Under the pieces are notes generated by a model. It had not been told where the DNA came from. It made no database searches and saw nothing but the letters and a program-made list of their open reading frames with translations. 64,000 nt of DNA from Fuerstiella sp. GTDB lineage: Bacteria > Planctomycetota > Planctomycetia > Planctomycetales > Planctomycetaceae. This document shows positions 1 through 8,259 of the stretch, piece by piece. Where the stretch lies: contig JAKVAZ010000010.1 of NCBI GenBank assembly GCA_022447225.1, forward strand, positions 1-64,000, read 5' to 3'. A program made the translations under genes and the position numbers. Numbering within the stretch: position 1 is the stretch's first letter; each line of letters opens with the position of its first letter.

Positions 1-88
1 AATCGACTGCACGAAAATGAAAAGCACCAGGTCAGGCGGTTTCGGGTTCCGCTTTTCCGGGATCAGCGTAGACCTGGTACTGTGTATG

Positions 89-1213
89 CTATCCGAACTT
101 CAAAGCGTTTTCCTGACCACGGCTGAGGTCCATCTCGGCGTAGGACCGTTCTGTGGTTGTCTTGCTGGAATGCCCAAGAATCTGCTGCGCCGTTTCCAGG
201 TCCGCTTGCTGTCTCGCCTGAGTCGCTCGTGTCTTGCGAAGTTGACCAGGCGACCAACGTGGGATCTCAGCCTTGTCACAGGCTTTCTGAATCGCCGTGT
301 ACAGCGAATCCTTCGTGTAGAATTCACCCACTTTTCGGGATTTAGCTTGGTCCCCGTATTCTTTACGGACGAATTCTTCCAGACCGACTTGAGGATCGAA
401 CACGTAGTCACTCCGACTGTGTTCGCGGAATGAGTTCAGTAACTTCTGGCAGCGTGGTCCAATGATAACTGAGCGATTCTTTCCTCGGTGGCTCGTCTTG
501 TGTTTTTGCGGCTGGTAGACCCAGTTCTGTCCGCTGGTATCGATTTTGGACCAGCGCAACGCACAGGCTTCTGATGGTCGGCAACCAGTCAGCAGCATAA
601 ATTGAATTAGTCCCCAAACAGGACTTGTTACGTGCCGTTGGACTGCTTCCACATGCTCGATTTCAACTTTAGGCTTCGGTGTCGGCGGTTTTGCCTTCGT
701 TCTCCCAGCCCGCAAACCTTTTACGGTTCGGAGTGCCTGAAAGTGGTTCACTGATACATATTCCTCACTGACTCCCCATTCAATCACCTGCTTGATGCGT
801 CGAATGCGGCTGTTGATGGTTCCCTGGGCTAGTCCTTCATCAACCAATCGATCCCGTAGTTCCTTCAGTTTCTTCGGTCCGAAGTCTATGACTCGAACGC
901 CGTGGAAATAGTTTGTGAGGGACCGGAGTGCGTATTTGAAGTTGTCCGCTTCCCCAGTCGGCTCACCGTCAACATCGACATATTCTTCAATGGCGTGCTT
1001 CATGAACAGCAAAGCCAGCCGACTGACAGTTAGGCTCACCTGAACCGCGGGATTCCGTTCGGCGTGATCAGCTTCCCACTGAGCCATAACTTCATCGAAT
1101 TTTGCTTTGGACTCTGGCGAACCGTACTTGCCGAGGGAAATGCGTTTCCCGTTGACGGTTGTGCGTGCTTGTCCGCTCGTGCTGTGTAGTCCGTAGACTG
1201 GTTTGCGTGCCAT
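89..1213 (-). CDS. Tyrosine-type site-specific recombinase (integrase)
   Basis: A 374-residue phage-integrase-family protein that would cut and rejoin DNA at an attachment site. The N-terminal half (about 60-165) has the SAM-like core-binding helices. The catalytic domain (about 185-374) shows Arg212 in TGCRPSEA, a likely Lys239 in the beta-hairpin (HKTSHRG), Arg326, His348 in ILGHSS and the nucleophile Tyr358 in ERSYAE. The first His of the usual HxxR box is replaced by Gly323 (GQLRKTRAT), a substitution seen in some active family members. The start is the ATG at 1213, and the short N-terminus (GLHSTSGQARTTVNG) resembles planctomycete integrases. It is the only mobile-element gene in the window. 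It reads out of the left edge, so whether it belongs to an island, phage or integron-like unit cannot be decided here. A tRNA-Gly-like remnant and a perfect inverted repeat lie just upstream. Confidence 0.9.
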   Translation of the reverse strand: MARKPVYGLHSTSGQARTTVNGKRISLGKYGSPESKAKFDEVMAQWEADHAERNPAVQVSLTVSRLALLFMKHAIEEYVDVDGEPTGEADNFKYALRSLTNYFHGVRVIDFGPKKLKELRDRLVDEGLAQGTINSRIRRIKQVIEWGVSEEYVSVNHFQALRTVKGLRAGRTKAKPPTPKPKVEIEHVEAVQRHVTSPVWGLIQFMLLTGCRPSEACALRWSKIDTSGQNWVYQPQKHKTSHRGKNRSVIIGPRCQKLLNSFREHSRSDYVFDPQVGLEEFVRKEYGDQAKSRKVGEFYTKDSLYTAIQKACDKAEIPRWSPGQLRKTRATQARQQADLETAQQILGHSSKTTTERSYAEMDLSRGQENALKFG

Positions 1214-1250
1214 TGAAACCTACTCCCGATAGTGAGGTATTCACGTTGTC

Positions 1251-1281
1251 CTCACCACTTCGCAAGTATGGAAGTGGTGAG
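1251..1281. promoter_or_regulatory. Perfect 11-bp inverted repeat upstream of the integrase
   Basis: CTCACCACTTC at 1251-1261 and its exact reverse complement GAAGTGGTGAG at 1271-1281 are separated by nine bases. The repeat sits 38-68 bases upstream of the integrase start codon. A shorter GTGA/TCAC repeat lies at 1232-1244, and a further CCTCAC occurs near 1294. This arrangement fits an operator or a recombinase arm site. It could also form a hairpin in the integrase leader RNA. The function is inferred only from position and symmetry. Confidence 0.45.
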
Positions 1282-1356
1282 TCGTTGGTGATCTTCCTCA
1301 CTGCCCAGGTAGAGCAGGTTTCCGCAACTCACGGAAAGGAAACAAGTTGTGATTCT

Positions 1357-1428
1357 GCGACTGTGCCCGATAGCAGCGGTAGTACGTTGGCTTGGGAAGC
1401 TGGCGTGTTGCCACTACACCACAGCCGC
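1357..1428 (-). pseudogene. Degenerate tRNA-Gly(CCC)-like remnant
   Basis: Read on the minus strand from 1428, the sequence begins like a glycine tRNA. It has a GCGGCTG acceptor strand, a D arm with a perfect GTGT/ACAC stem around AGTGGCA, then CCAGC, an anticodon loop TTCCCAA (CCC) and GC. The seven bases at 1363-1357 (CAGTCGC) can still pair with the acceptor strand, with one G-T pair. The anticodon stem keeps only two pairs, the T stem is reduced to about three, and the TTCRA T-loop is absent, so a functional tRNA is unlikely. Its place next to an integrase suggests an attachment-site remnant, meaning the 5' part of a tRNA gene left after integration or excision. That is an inference. A decayed tRNA unrelated to the integrase is the alternative. 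Confidence 0.5.
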
Positions 1429-1692
1429 ACATTCTGACCGAGCATACAGGGCCTCAATGACGGTTGCCAGTCTCTGCATTCGATCGTACTCATTCGCACC
1501 CAGGTCTCTGCAGATTCCCACAGCATTGCCACGGTGGTCCGCCGATGTATGCTGCACCCCGGTATGCCGACCTTCTTTGAAGTCTGTTCGGAGCATTCCG
1601 CAATGAAATTGTCGGCGGTCTCAGTATGTTGAGCCGTTGTTCTGCTTCGTGTCATCAAGCGTAACCCGAAGATCTTTGCAAGGAACTGAACG

Positions 1693-2760
1693 ATGCGTCT
1701 GATATTCGATGCTCACCTGGATCTGGCTCTGTTTGCTCTGGCGGAAAATCGTGATCAGACAGAAGAGGTGGCCACCATGAATGCTCGTGAATTCGGGCTC
1801 ACCGACGCACTCAATCGCGGACACGCCGCAATCAGTCTGCCGGAGATGCGGCGAGCAAAAGTTGCCGTGTGTCAGTCAACGGTTGCCGTGCGGACGAACC
1901 GGGAAGCGCGTCCCACCAGTCGCTTCGATCTGGACTATGGAACTCAGGCGATTGCTTATGCTGCAGCACAGGGACAACTGGCCTACTATCGAATTCTCGA
2001 ACAGCAGGGTGAAGTCACATTGATTCGGACGGCCGCGGAGCTGGACGCGCACTGGCGCCGCTGGGAAGAAAATGCCGATGACCGTCTTCCGATCGGGATC
2101 ATTGTTTCCATGGAATGTGCGGATCCGATTGTCGAACCGGCGCAGGCCGAAGCCTGGTGGGAGGACGGGGTACGCAGTGTGATGCTGGCACACTTTGGCC
2201 CAAGTCAGTATGCGGCCGGCACTCTGGCCTACGGACCTCTGACCGAAAAAGGCCGGGAGATCCTGCCGGAATTCGAACGACTTGGAATGATTCTTGATTT
2301 GACACACCTGTCCGAGGAAAGCTTTTATGACGCCTACGAACGGTTCTCCGGTCCGGTGATCGCCAGTCATACAAATTGTCGCGCGCTGGTGCCTGGCGAT
2401 CGTCAATTCACCGACGAGCAGATCCGGATGATGATCGCCCGGGACGGGGTCATCGGAGAAGCACTGGATGCGTGGATGCTGGTGCCCGGGTGGATTCATG
2501 GCGAATCGGATCCGCACAGTGTGAGTCTGGCCGCGGTGGTCGACCACATTGACCACATCTGCCAAATTGCCGGAAACGCGAGTCATGCGGCAATCGGCTC
2601 TGACACCGGCGGTACCAATCATATGCCAGGTGATTTGCTCACAACGGTGGACCTGCACAAGATGGACGCGATGCTCCGCCAACGGGGTTACTCCGACGAA
2701 GATGTGGACAACATCTTCCACGGAAACTGGATACGCTATTTTCGGGAGTGGCTGAAGTAG
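1693..2760 (+). CDS. Membrane dipeptidase-like metallopeptidase (family M19)
   Basis: A 355-residue protein of the renal-dipeptidase family, whose members hydrolyse dipeptides at a binuclear zinc site. Family motifs are present but slightly altered: DAHLDLA at the N-terminus, ECAD where most have EGG-type residues (about 140), LTHLS (about 203), SHTNCRAL (about 225), IGSDTGG (about 303) and GNWIRYF close to the C-terminus. No signal peptide is visible, so it is predicted to be cytoplasmic. An AAGGA sequence a few bases upstream supports the ATG at 1693. The next gene on the same strand is an acetyltransferase 277 bases away, followed by phosphonate-catabolism genes. A role in releasing amide- or peptide-bound aminophosphonates is possible but speculative. 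M19 enzymes are common in planctomycetes in other contexts. Confidence 0.85.
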   Translation: MRLIFDAHLDLALFALAENRDQTEEVATMNAREFGLTDALNRGHAAISLPEMRRAKVAVCQSTVAVRTNREARPTSRFDLDYGTQAIAYAAAQGQLAYYRILEQQGEVTLIRTAAELDAHWRRWEENADDRLPIGIIVSMECADPIVEPAQAEAWWEDGVRSVMLAHFGPSQYAAGTLAYGPLTEKGREILPEFERLGMILDLTHLSEESFYDAYERFSGPVIASHTNCRALVPGDRQFTDEQIRMMIARDGVIGEALDAWMLVPGWIHGESDPHSVSLAAVVDHIDHICQIAGNASHAAIGSDTGGTNHMPGDLLTTVDLHKMDAMLRQRGYSDEDVDNIFHGNWIRYFREWLK

Positions 2761-2884
2761 CAAACACATGCTGCGAGACGAGCACTCGGACAGGCACATT
2801 GTGCGGTTAATTCTGTCCATGCCCGTGGGGAGCAGTCGCGGAAGTTCAGCAATGCGTAGAGTGTGCTGTCACCCTTTATTAACC

Positions 2885-2935
2885 GCTACGATGAAAACAG
2901 GTGCGGTGTAACTGCTATGATGAAAACAGGTGCGG
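2885..2935. repeat. Tandem direct repeat, two copies with 29-bp period
   Basis: The 22-base unit GCTACGATGAAAACAGGTGCGG at 2885-2906 recurs at 2914-2935 with a single C-to-T change. The flanking bases make the period 29. It lies between the dipeptidase and acetyltransferase genes. It may be a local duplication or a pair of protein-binding sites for the downstream genes. Nothing in it codes for protein. Confidence 0.7.
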
Positions 2936-3037
2936 CGGTCTTCAGCCTGGCTTCCCCCTTTGCCCATATGCACGTCTTTTCAATGGAATTAACCACCTGA
3001 CGACTTCGTACCGCATGGTGAGTTACGAGAACATCTG

Positions 3038-3571
3038 ATGTCGACTCCTGAAGAACTACAGATCACCATTCGCGCGTTCCGGCCCGATGACCTGGAGGTC
3101 ATCAGGCAGATTACCGTTGAGGCTTTCAGCGGAGTCTCGATTGACGAGGCGGCCGAACTGGTCTGCGGGACGATTAACGGTCATGACTGGAAGTGGCGGA
3201 AAGCCCGCCACATCGATGGCGACGTGGCCCGTGAGGTGGAAGGCATCCTGGTGGTGGAATCGGTCGCAGGTGAGGTGGTGGGTTACATCACTACCTGGCA
3301 GGATGTCGATGCGGGGATCGGCTACATACACAACCTGGCGGTCGTACCCGAGTGGCGCGGCCAGGGCCTGGGGCGGTTGCTGATCCAGCGGGCTCTGGAC
3401 CGTTTCCGCGATGCGGGGCTGTCTCACGCCAGGATCGAGACACTGGCCCAGAATGAGGTGGGTCAACACCTGTATACATCCATCGGATTTCGCGAGGTGG
3501 CCAGGCAGGTTCATTTCTTCGCGGATCTCTCAAAATCACAGTCCGCTCGTGACGACAGCCGGAGCGATTGA
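3038..3571 (+). CDS. GNAT-family N-acetyltransferase
   Basis: A 177-residue protein of the Gcn5-related acetyltransferase superfamily, which moves an acetyl group from acetyl-CoA to an amine. The clearest signature is motif A at about 104-120, LAVVPEWRGQGLGRLLI, with the R/Q-x-x-G-x-G pyrophosphate-binding loop. It is followed by a helix and LYTSIGF (motif B). The substrate is unknown. The start is the ATG at 3038. It stands upstream of a phosphonate-catabolism set, and acetyltransferases such as PhnO in phosphonate loci acetylate aminoalkylphosphonates. An aminophosphonate substrate is therefore worth considering but is not shown by the sequence. The C-terminal 20 residues are polar and probably disordered. 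Confidence 0.85.
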   Translation: MSTPEELQITIRAFRPDDLEVIRQITVEAFSGVSIDEAAELVCGTINGHDWKWRKARHIDGDVAREVEGILVVESVAGEVVGYITTWQDVDAGIGYIHNLAVVPEWRGQGLGRLLIQRALDRFRDAGLSHARIETLAQNEVGQHLYTSIGFREVARQVHFFADLSKSQSARDDSRSD

Positions 3572-3768
3572 TGGTGATGACAGTCGTCGGGGCCACCGGT
3601 CAGCGAACTGCCGTCACACTGGACAGGTTGGGTGGCGGGGTCTGTGCGGTTCGACGATAACGGAAGCGTCTCAAGCAGCTTCGGTCGGAAGTGGCGTGCT
3701 GTCCTGCGTCATCACGGGCGATTGCTGTTTGAATCTGTCGGGAGGCTGATGTCAGCAAAACCGGAACT

Positions 3769-4842
3769 TCAGGAGTGGTTGGAATTTTGATGTGGTCGCA
3801 CAGCAACGCGGAATGAACCATCCCCTTGAGCGTAAGCAATCGCCTCATTGATTTGTTCAAGCGAAAATTCCCGATCAACCAGTGAGGCAAACGGATAGTC
3901 CTGACCGGATTCAGACAAGAATTCCAACGCTGACTGCAGATCATCGGGCCGATAGTTGTGGACGCCCTGCACACGCAGCATCTTTCTTACCAGCAGTTCC
4001 CCATGCAGTGACAGCGGGCGGCTGGGAAACACAGCGCCCACTAAAACCAATCGTCCGCCGATTCGCAGTTGATCCACAGACGATTCCATGGCATCGGGGG
4101 ATCCGGACATGTCCACGACAATGTCTGCTCCTCGTCCGGCTGTGATCTCAGACAGCTCGTTCAGGGAGGAATGAGTTGCCCCAAATGATTCTGCCCGACG
4201 CAGGCGCTGTTCCACCACATCCGTCACGATCACATTTGCAGCCCCTCGACTTCGAGCCATGGCCGCAGTCGTTAAACCCAGCATTCCGGCACCATGAATC
4301 ACCACGGTTTTGCCTTCACAGTTTCCGGCCGTTCTCAACGCAGCCGCAACGGTTGCTGTGGCACATCCGGCCGGGCTGACCACCACATCCGGCAGGGTGT
4401 CGGGAACCTTGATGATCGCGGTGCCGGGAATCAGGTGACAGTGAGATGCCAGCCCGCCGCTCAACGGATACTTATCTGTGATTTCTTCGTGACCGTACTT
4501 GAACAGCTGGTCGCATTTTTGCGGTGGTCCTTCGGAACAAAAATAACAACACCCGCATGTGGCGGTGACAGACCAGCAAATGCGGTCTCCCGAGGAGAGC
4601 GGTTTCTCATTAAGATCACGGACGATTCCGCGGACATCGCTGACATGTCCCATGATTTCATGTCCCAGAATCGTGGGAGTCGGAACGCTGCGAGCACCAC
4701 TGATGGAATGCAGATCGCTTCCGCAGAGTGTGCAGCAGTCAACTTCCACAATCGCTTCCCCGTCGCCCAGTTTGGGAAGCGGAATGGATTTCAATTCCAG
4801 GGGAACATTTGGTTCACGGAAGACAGCAGCAACAGCATTCAT
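3769..4842 (-). CDS. Zinc-dependent alcohol dehydrogenase, phosphonate-catabolism-associated type
   Basis: A 357-residue medium-chain dehydrogenase. The catalytic-zinc residues Cys40 (CGSDLH), His61/Glu62 (GHE) and Cys160 are present. The structural-zinc set is Cys96, Cys99, Cys102 and Cys110. The Rossmann fold has HGAGMLGL near 185. The sequence resembles the group described as putative phosphonate catabolism-associated alcohol dehydrogenases, a clade repeatedly found beside phosphonate genes. Its location supports this, since it is divergently placed next to phnA-phnY-phnW with a 664-base shared upstream region. A hydroxyalkylphosphonate substrate is plausible, but no residue proves it. It converges on the acetyltransferase, leaving a 197-base gap. 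Other zinc alcohol or sorbitol dehydrogenase functions cannot be excluded. Confidence 0.85.
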   Translation of the reverse strand: MNAVAAVFREPNVPLELKSIPLPKLGDGEAIVEVDCCTLCGSDLHSISGARSVPTPTILGHEIMGHVSDVRGIVRDLNEKPLSSGDRICWSVTATCGCCYFCSEGPPQKCDQLFKYGHEEITDKYPLSGGLASHCHLIPGTAIIKVPDTLPDVVVSPAGCATATVAAALRTAGNCEGKTVVIHGAGMLGLTTAAMARSRGAANVIVTDVVEQRLRRAESFGATHSSLNELSEITAGRGADIVVDMSGSPDAMESSVDQLRIGGRLVLVGAVFPSRPLSLHGELLVRKMLRVQGVHNYRPDDLQSALEFLSESGQDYPFASLVDREFSLEQINEAIAYAQGDGSFRVAVRPHQNSNHS

Positions 4843-5506
4843 TGGATGGCCGGAAAAATGTGGATTTCTGGATGTGCAGTGCGGTCATCGGTGTGTGCAG
4901 GATCAACAGATGGCAATGGGTTCCTGCGACAACCGAGGACTTCCAGAATATCCAACTCATCGCTGAACGTGAAGTTCACTGCATTCGATTATCGGTGAGT
5001 CATGCAGACGTTTAGCAGCCTAAGTCATCTGACAGACATCTAGTCAATCTGCGTCGCCACTTCCGGCTTTATGTGCGGACGACCGACTGGATTGAAGCCG
5101 GGCAGTGAAATGCGATGCGTCTGCGTGTGGAACTGGTATTCGGAAGACATCAATCTTAACATTTGGGCTCTGTTCGGCCTGGGGACGATTTCTGTGGCCC
5201 GAAGCAGCCGGCTCACCAGTTCGCTCAACGCATTTCCTGCGAGGCGTCGTCAGTGATTTGAGTTCTGCCAGCCTTCAGACTTCTGTCTGACTCAGGCGGG
5301 ACGATATGCCGGATCGCTTTTGTGGTTTCCAAATCAACACACGTCCGGCAGTCGCCTGGCTGTTAAATGTTGGTGTACGACCTGTGGTCAGTCACACTCC
5401 GGATTCTGACTGAATACGGCCGGACCAAAATACCGGCCATGCGAATTGAACGTGAAGATTTCTCCTGACCGTATTTGAGCACGGTCCGTCCGAACTGGAA
5501 ATAAAA
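4843..5506. other. Divergent intergenic region upstream of phnA and the alcohol dehydrogenase
   Basis: These 664 bases separate the divergent alcohol dehydrogenase and phnA genes and should hold both promoters. Several ORFs of 60-95 codons cross it, but none has a recognisable domain, and most run on from the antisense of the dehydrogenase. I found no clear inverted repeat, riboswitch or tRNA. The length is large for this compact gene set, so a regulator-binding site or small RNA could be hidden here. Confidence 0.4.
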
Positions 5507-6745
5507 ATGCCTGCTGTCTTTGAAGCAAACGGTCGTCGGTATGCTCCACCTGACCAGCCGATTGTGGTCATCTGTATCGACGGATGCGGTGACGAATATT
5601 TGTCGGTGTCGATCAATCGCGGCCGGATGCCTCACATGGAGCGCATGGCCCGCAACGGATATCGCGGACTGGTTCGAGGCGTGGTGCCGACTTTTACGAA
5701 TGTGAATAACGCATCGATCGTGACCGGCGTTCCGCCGGCGATTAACGGTGTTTCCGGCAACTTCTTCCTCAACCCGGAAACCGGGGAAGAAGTGATGATG
5801 AATTCTCCCGAATATCGTCGTTGTGGAACATTGCTGACCGCCGCTGCCGATGCAGGACGAAAAGTTGCGTTCATCACAGCCAAGGAGAAACTCCGCACCG
5901 TGTTGGGTGATGGAATTGTCGAACGAGGCGGCATCGCGTTTTCGTCTGAGAAAGTTGATGAGGCACGACAGGAAACACATGGTGTTGACGACGCAGAATC
6001 GATCATTGGCCGGCCACGTCCTGAAATCTATTCCGCGGATGCTTCTGTCTATGTTCTCGAAGCCGGAGCCGCCCTGCTGGCACAGCACAAAGCCGATTTT
6101 CTTTATCTGTCGCTGACGGACTACATGCAGCACAAATTTGCTCCGGAAGAACCCGAAAGCCTGGAATTCCATGCTGCAATGGATGAACAAATCGGCCGAC
6201 TTCTGGACGCCGGCTGCATCATTGCTGCAACCGCCGATCATGGAATGAATGCCAAGAACAGGGACGACGGAACTCCCAATGTGATTTATGTGGAATCGCT
6301 GCTGAGCGCGGAATTCGGCGAAGGTTGTCGGGTGATCTGTCCGGTTACGGATCCGTATGTCGTGCATCACGGATCTCTGGGAGCTCTGGTGATGGTCCAT
6401 CTTGACCAACCTGCAATGGCGGGGGAAGTGGCAAAGTTTCTGTTCGACCAGGAAGGCGTCACTGAAGTTCTGACACGTGACCAGGCTGCTGCGAAACTGG
6501 AACTGCCCGCAGATCGCATCGGTGATCTTGTGGTCCTCAGTGGACGCAGTGTGGTCCTTGGCAAGACACCTGAGTACCACAACCTGAAGGTACTACACCA
6601 GGGTCTGCGATCTCACGGCGGGCGCTACGAAGAAATGGTCCCACTGGTGATTTCACATCCATTAAAAAGCGAATACATCCGCAAGGCTCAGGGTGATCCC
6701 CGTAATTTTGATGTCTTCGACTTCGCCTGTAACGGAACCTGCTGA
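5507..6745 (+). CDS. phnA: Phosphonoacetate hydrolase
   Basis: A 412-residue member of the alkaline phosphatase superfamily that cleaves phosphonoacetate to acetate and phosphate using two zinc ions. The full ligand set known from PhnA can be read. Asp25 is in CIDGCGDEY, the nucleophile Thr64 in FTNVNN, Asp205/His209 in DYMQH, Asp244/His245 in ADHGMN and His370 in SHGGRYEE. The length matches the family. The N-terminus has no signal peptide, so the enzyme is cytoplasmic. It is the first gene of a rightward run, with phnY starting 12 bases after its stop codon and phnW beyond. Together these make the PhnWAY route for 2-aminoethylphosphonate. Other superfamily members such as nucleotide pyrophosphatases share the metal site, but the neighbours make PhnA by far the best call. 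Confidence 0.93.
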   Translation: MPAVFEANGRRYAPPDQPIVVICIDGCGDEYLSVSINRGRMPHMERMARNGYRGLVRGVVPTFTNVNNASIVTGVPPAINGVSGNFFLNPETGEEVMMNSPEYRRCGTLLTAAADAGRKVAFITAKEKLRTVLGDGIVERGGIAFSSEKVDEARQETHGVDDAESIIGRPRPEIYSADASVYVLEAGAALLAQHKADFLYLSLTDYMQHKFAPEEPESLEFHAAMDEQIGRLLDAGCIIAATADHGMNAKNRDDGTPNVIYVESLLSAEFGEGCRVICPVTDPYVVHHGSLGALVMVHLDQPAMAGEVAKFLFDQEGVTEVLTRDQAAAKLELPADRIGDLVVLSGRSVVLGKTPEYHNLKVLHQGLRSHGGRYEEMVPLVISHPLKSEYIRKAQGDPRNFDVFDFACNGTC

Positions 6746-6757
6746 AATACGGAACAG

Positions 6758-8194
6758 ATGATGGTCATTGAACTGCCGAGTTACATTGCCGGTGAGGCCG
6801 TTAGAACCGATCGATGGCTTGATGTGCACTATCCCTGGGACAACTCCCTGACGGGTCGGGTTGCTGTGGCAGGTCCGGTACATCTCGAACGGGCGATTGT
6901 GGCTGCGATCGAGGGGGGGAGACAGCCCCTCACACGTTATCAGCGTCACGATATTTTGCGCCGTGCCGCGGCGCTGCTGGCAGAACATCGGGAAGAGCTG
7001 GCGCAGCTGATCTGTCGTGAATCCGGGTTGTGTATGAAGGAAACCCTGTACGAAACAGGCCGCAGCTCGGACGTTATGGAGTTCGCAGCCATCGAAGCCC
7101 TGAGGGATGACGGTCAGATCTTTTCCTGTGATATTTCCCCTCAGGGAAAAGCCCGGAAGATCTTTACGTTTCGTCAGCCGGTCCAGCTGGTCACGGCAAT
7201 TACACCGTTCAATCATCCACTGAACCAGGTGGCTCATAAGGTCGCTCCGGCGATCGCCGCCGGGGCTCCTGTATTGCTGAAACCGAGCGAAAAAACACCT
7301 CTCACCTCACTGAGATTCTGTGAGCTGCTTTATGAAGCCGGACTGCCGGGATGGATGTTGAGTATGTTCGTGGGTGACATCGATGATGTGGTCACCCCGA
7401 TGATTACAGATCCCCGGGTGGAGTTGGTTTCCTTCACCGGTTCCGTGGAGATCGGAAAACTGGTCGCTCAAACGGCCGGATATAAAAAAACGTGTCTGGA
7501 ACTCGGCGGCAATTCACCACTGATAGTTCTGGAGGACGCCGATCTTGACAAAGCTGTGCTGCTGGCGGCGGAAGGCTGTTTCCGGAATTCCGGTCAACGG
7601 TGTACAGCCGTCAAGCGATTGCTGGTGCAGGAATCGATCCACCGGGAATTTACTCAGCGGTTTGTGGAAAAGGCGGGTGAGTATCTGCCCGGTGACCCGG
7701 AGGATCGGTCAACGCGAGTCGGAACGGTGATTGATGAAGCAGCAGCCATCACGCTGGAACAGCGAGTCCGGCAGGCCGTTGCTGATGGAGCGGAAGTCCT
7801 GTTGGGCGGCGATCGTCGCGGGGCGCTGATGGAGCCCACCGTCATCAACAATGTTCCTCGCAGTACGCCGATGGTATTAAAAGAGAGCTTCGGTCCCCTG
7901 GCTCCGGTCATTCCCATTCGGGATCTGGACGATGCGATTGACTATTACAACAACGGGCCGTTTGGGCTGAGTACCGGAGTGGTCACCAATAATATGGAGC
8001 AGGCTCTGAAAGCGGTTCGAGAACTGAAGACGGGAACCACGAATATCAATGAAGTTCCGGGCTATCGAATCGAGTCCAGTCCTTTTGGTGGTGTCAGAGA
8101 TTCGGGACTGGGGATTAAAGAAGGTGTGATCGAAACGATGAAGTTCATGACCAACGTTAAGACATTTAGTCTGCCGTGGGGATCATCACTGTGA
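6758..8194 (+). CDS. phnY: Phosphonoacetaldehyde dehydrogenase
   Basis: A 478-residue aldehyde dehydrogenase that would oxidise phosphonoacetaldehyde to phosphonoacetate with NAD(P)+. Catalytic residues are in place: Asn152 (TPFNHP), Glu248 (LELGGNSP) and the nucleophile Cys282 (NSGQRCTA). The C-terminal SSPFGGVRDSGLG motif is typical of the superfamily. The generic family includes succinate-semialdehyde and lactaldehyde dehydrogenases. The specific call rests on the flanking phnA (12 bases upstream) and phnW (65 bases downstream), which supply its product use and substrate. Two adjacent ATG codons (6758 and 6761) can serve as start. It is probably cotranscribed with phnA. Confidence 0.92.
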   Translation: MMVIELPSYIAGEAVRTDRWLDVHYPWDNSLTGRVAVAGPVHLERAIVAAIEGGRQPLTRYQRHDILRRAAALLAEHREELAQLICRESGLCMKETLYETGRSSDVMEFAAIEALRDDGQIFSCDISPQGKARKIFTFRQPVQLVTAITPFNHPLNQVAHKVAPAIAAGAPVLLKPSEKTPLTSLRFCELLYEAGLPGWMLSMFVGDIDDVVTPMITDPRVELVSFTGSVEIGKLVAQTAGYKKTCLELGGNSPLIVLEDADLDKAVLLAAEGCFRNSGQRCTAVKRLLVQESIHREFTQRFVEKAGEYLPGDPEDRSTRVGTVIDEAAAITLEQRVRQAVADGAEVLLGGDRRGALMEPTVINNVPRSTPMVLKESFGPLAPVIPIRDLDDAIDYYNNGPFGLSTGVVTNNMEQALKAVRELKTGTTNINEVPGYRIESSPFGGVRDSGLGIKEGVIETMKFMTNVKTFSLPWGSSL

Positions 8195-8259
8195 GGCTGA
8201 AATCTCCTGCCTGATAATAGTTGGCTCATTGAAAACGAGTTCGTGAAAACCCAATATCA

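Larger units (their letters stand above)
1214..1692. other. Intergenic region between integrase and dipeptidase
   Basis: This 479-base gap is flanked by the integrase start and the dipeptidase start, so it must carry the promoters of both. It contains the inverted repeat at 1251-1281 and the tRNA-Gly-like remnant at 1357-1428, both listed separately. From 1430 to 1690 short ORFs exist on both strands, but none shows a recognisable domain. I see no convincing gene there. Confidence 0.5.

Noticed and set aside
26-78. ACCAGGTC/GACCTGGT inverted repeat downstream of the integrase
   Set aside because: The eight-base arms are 37 bases apart and are expected by chance at this length. It may be part of an attachment site, but the window ends too soon to tell.
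1414-1596. A short minus-strand ORF near the tRNA remnant, looking like a gene tail
   Set aside because: No domain is recognised, there is no ribosome-binding site, and a stop codon lies just upstream. It could be a fragment, but there is no evidence.
1876-2820. A 314-codon minus-strand ORF antisense to the dipeptidase gene
   Set aside because: It is an antisense shadow of the dipeptidase frame, with no domain signature.
5363-6580. A 405-codon minus-strand ORF antisense to phnA
   Set aside because: phnA on the other strand has its full metal-ligand set, and the antisense frame has no domain features.
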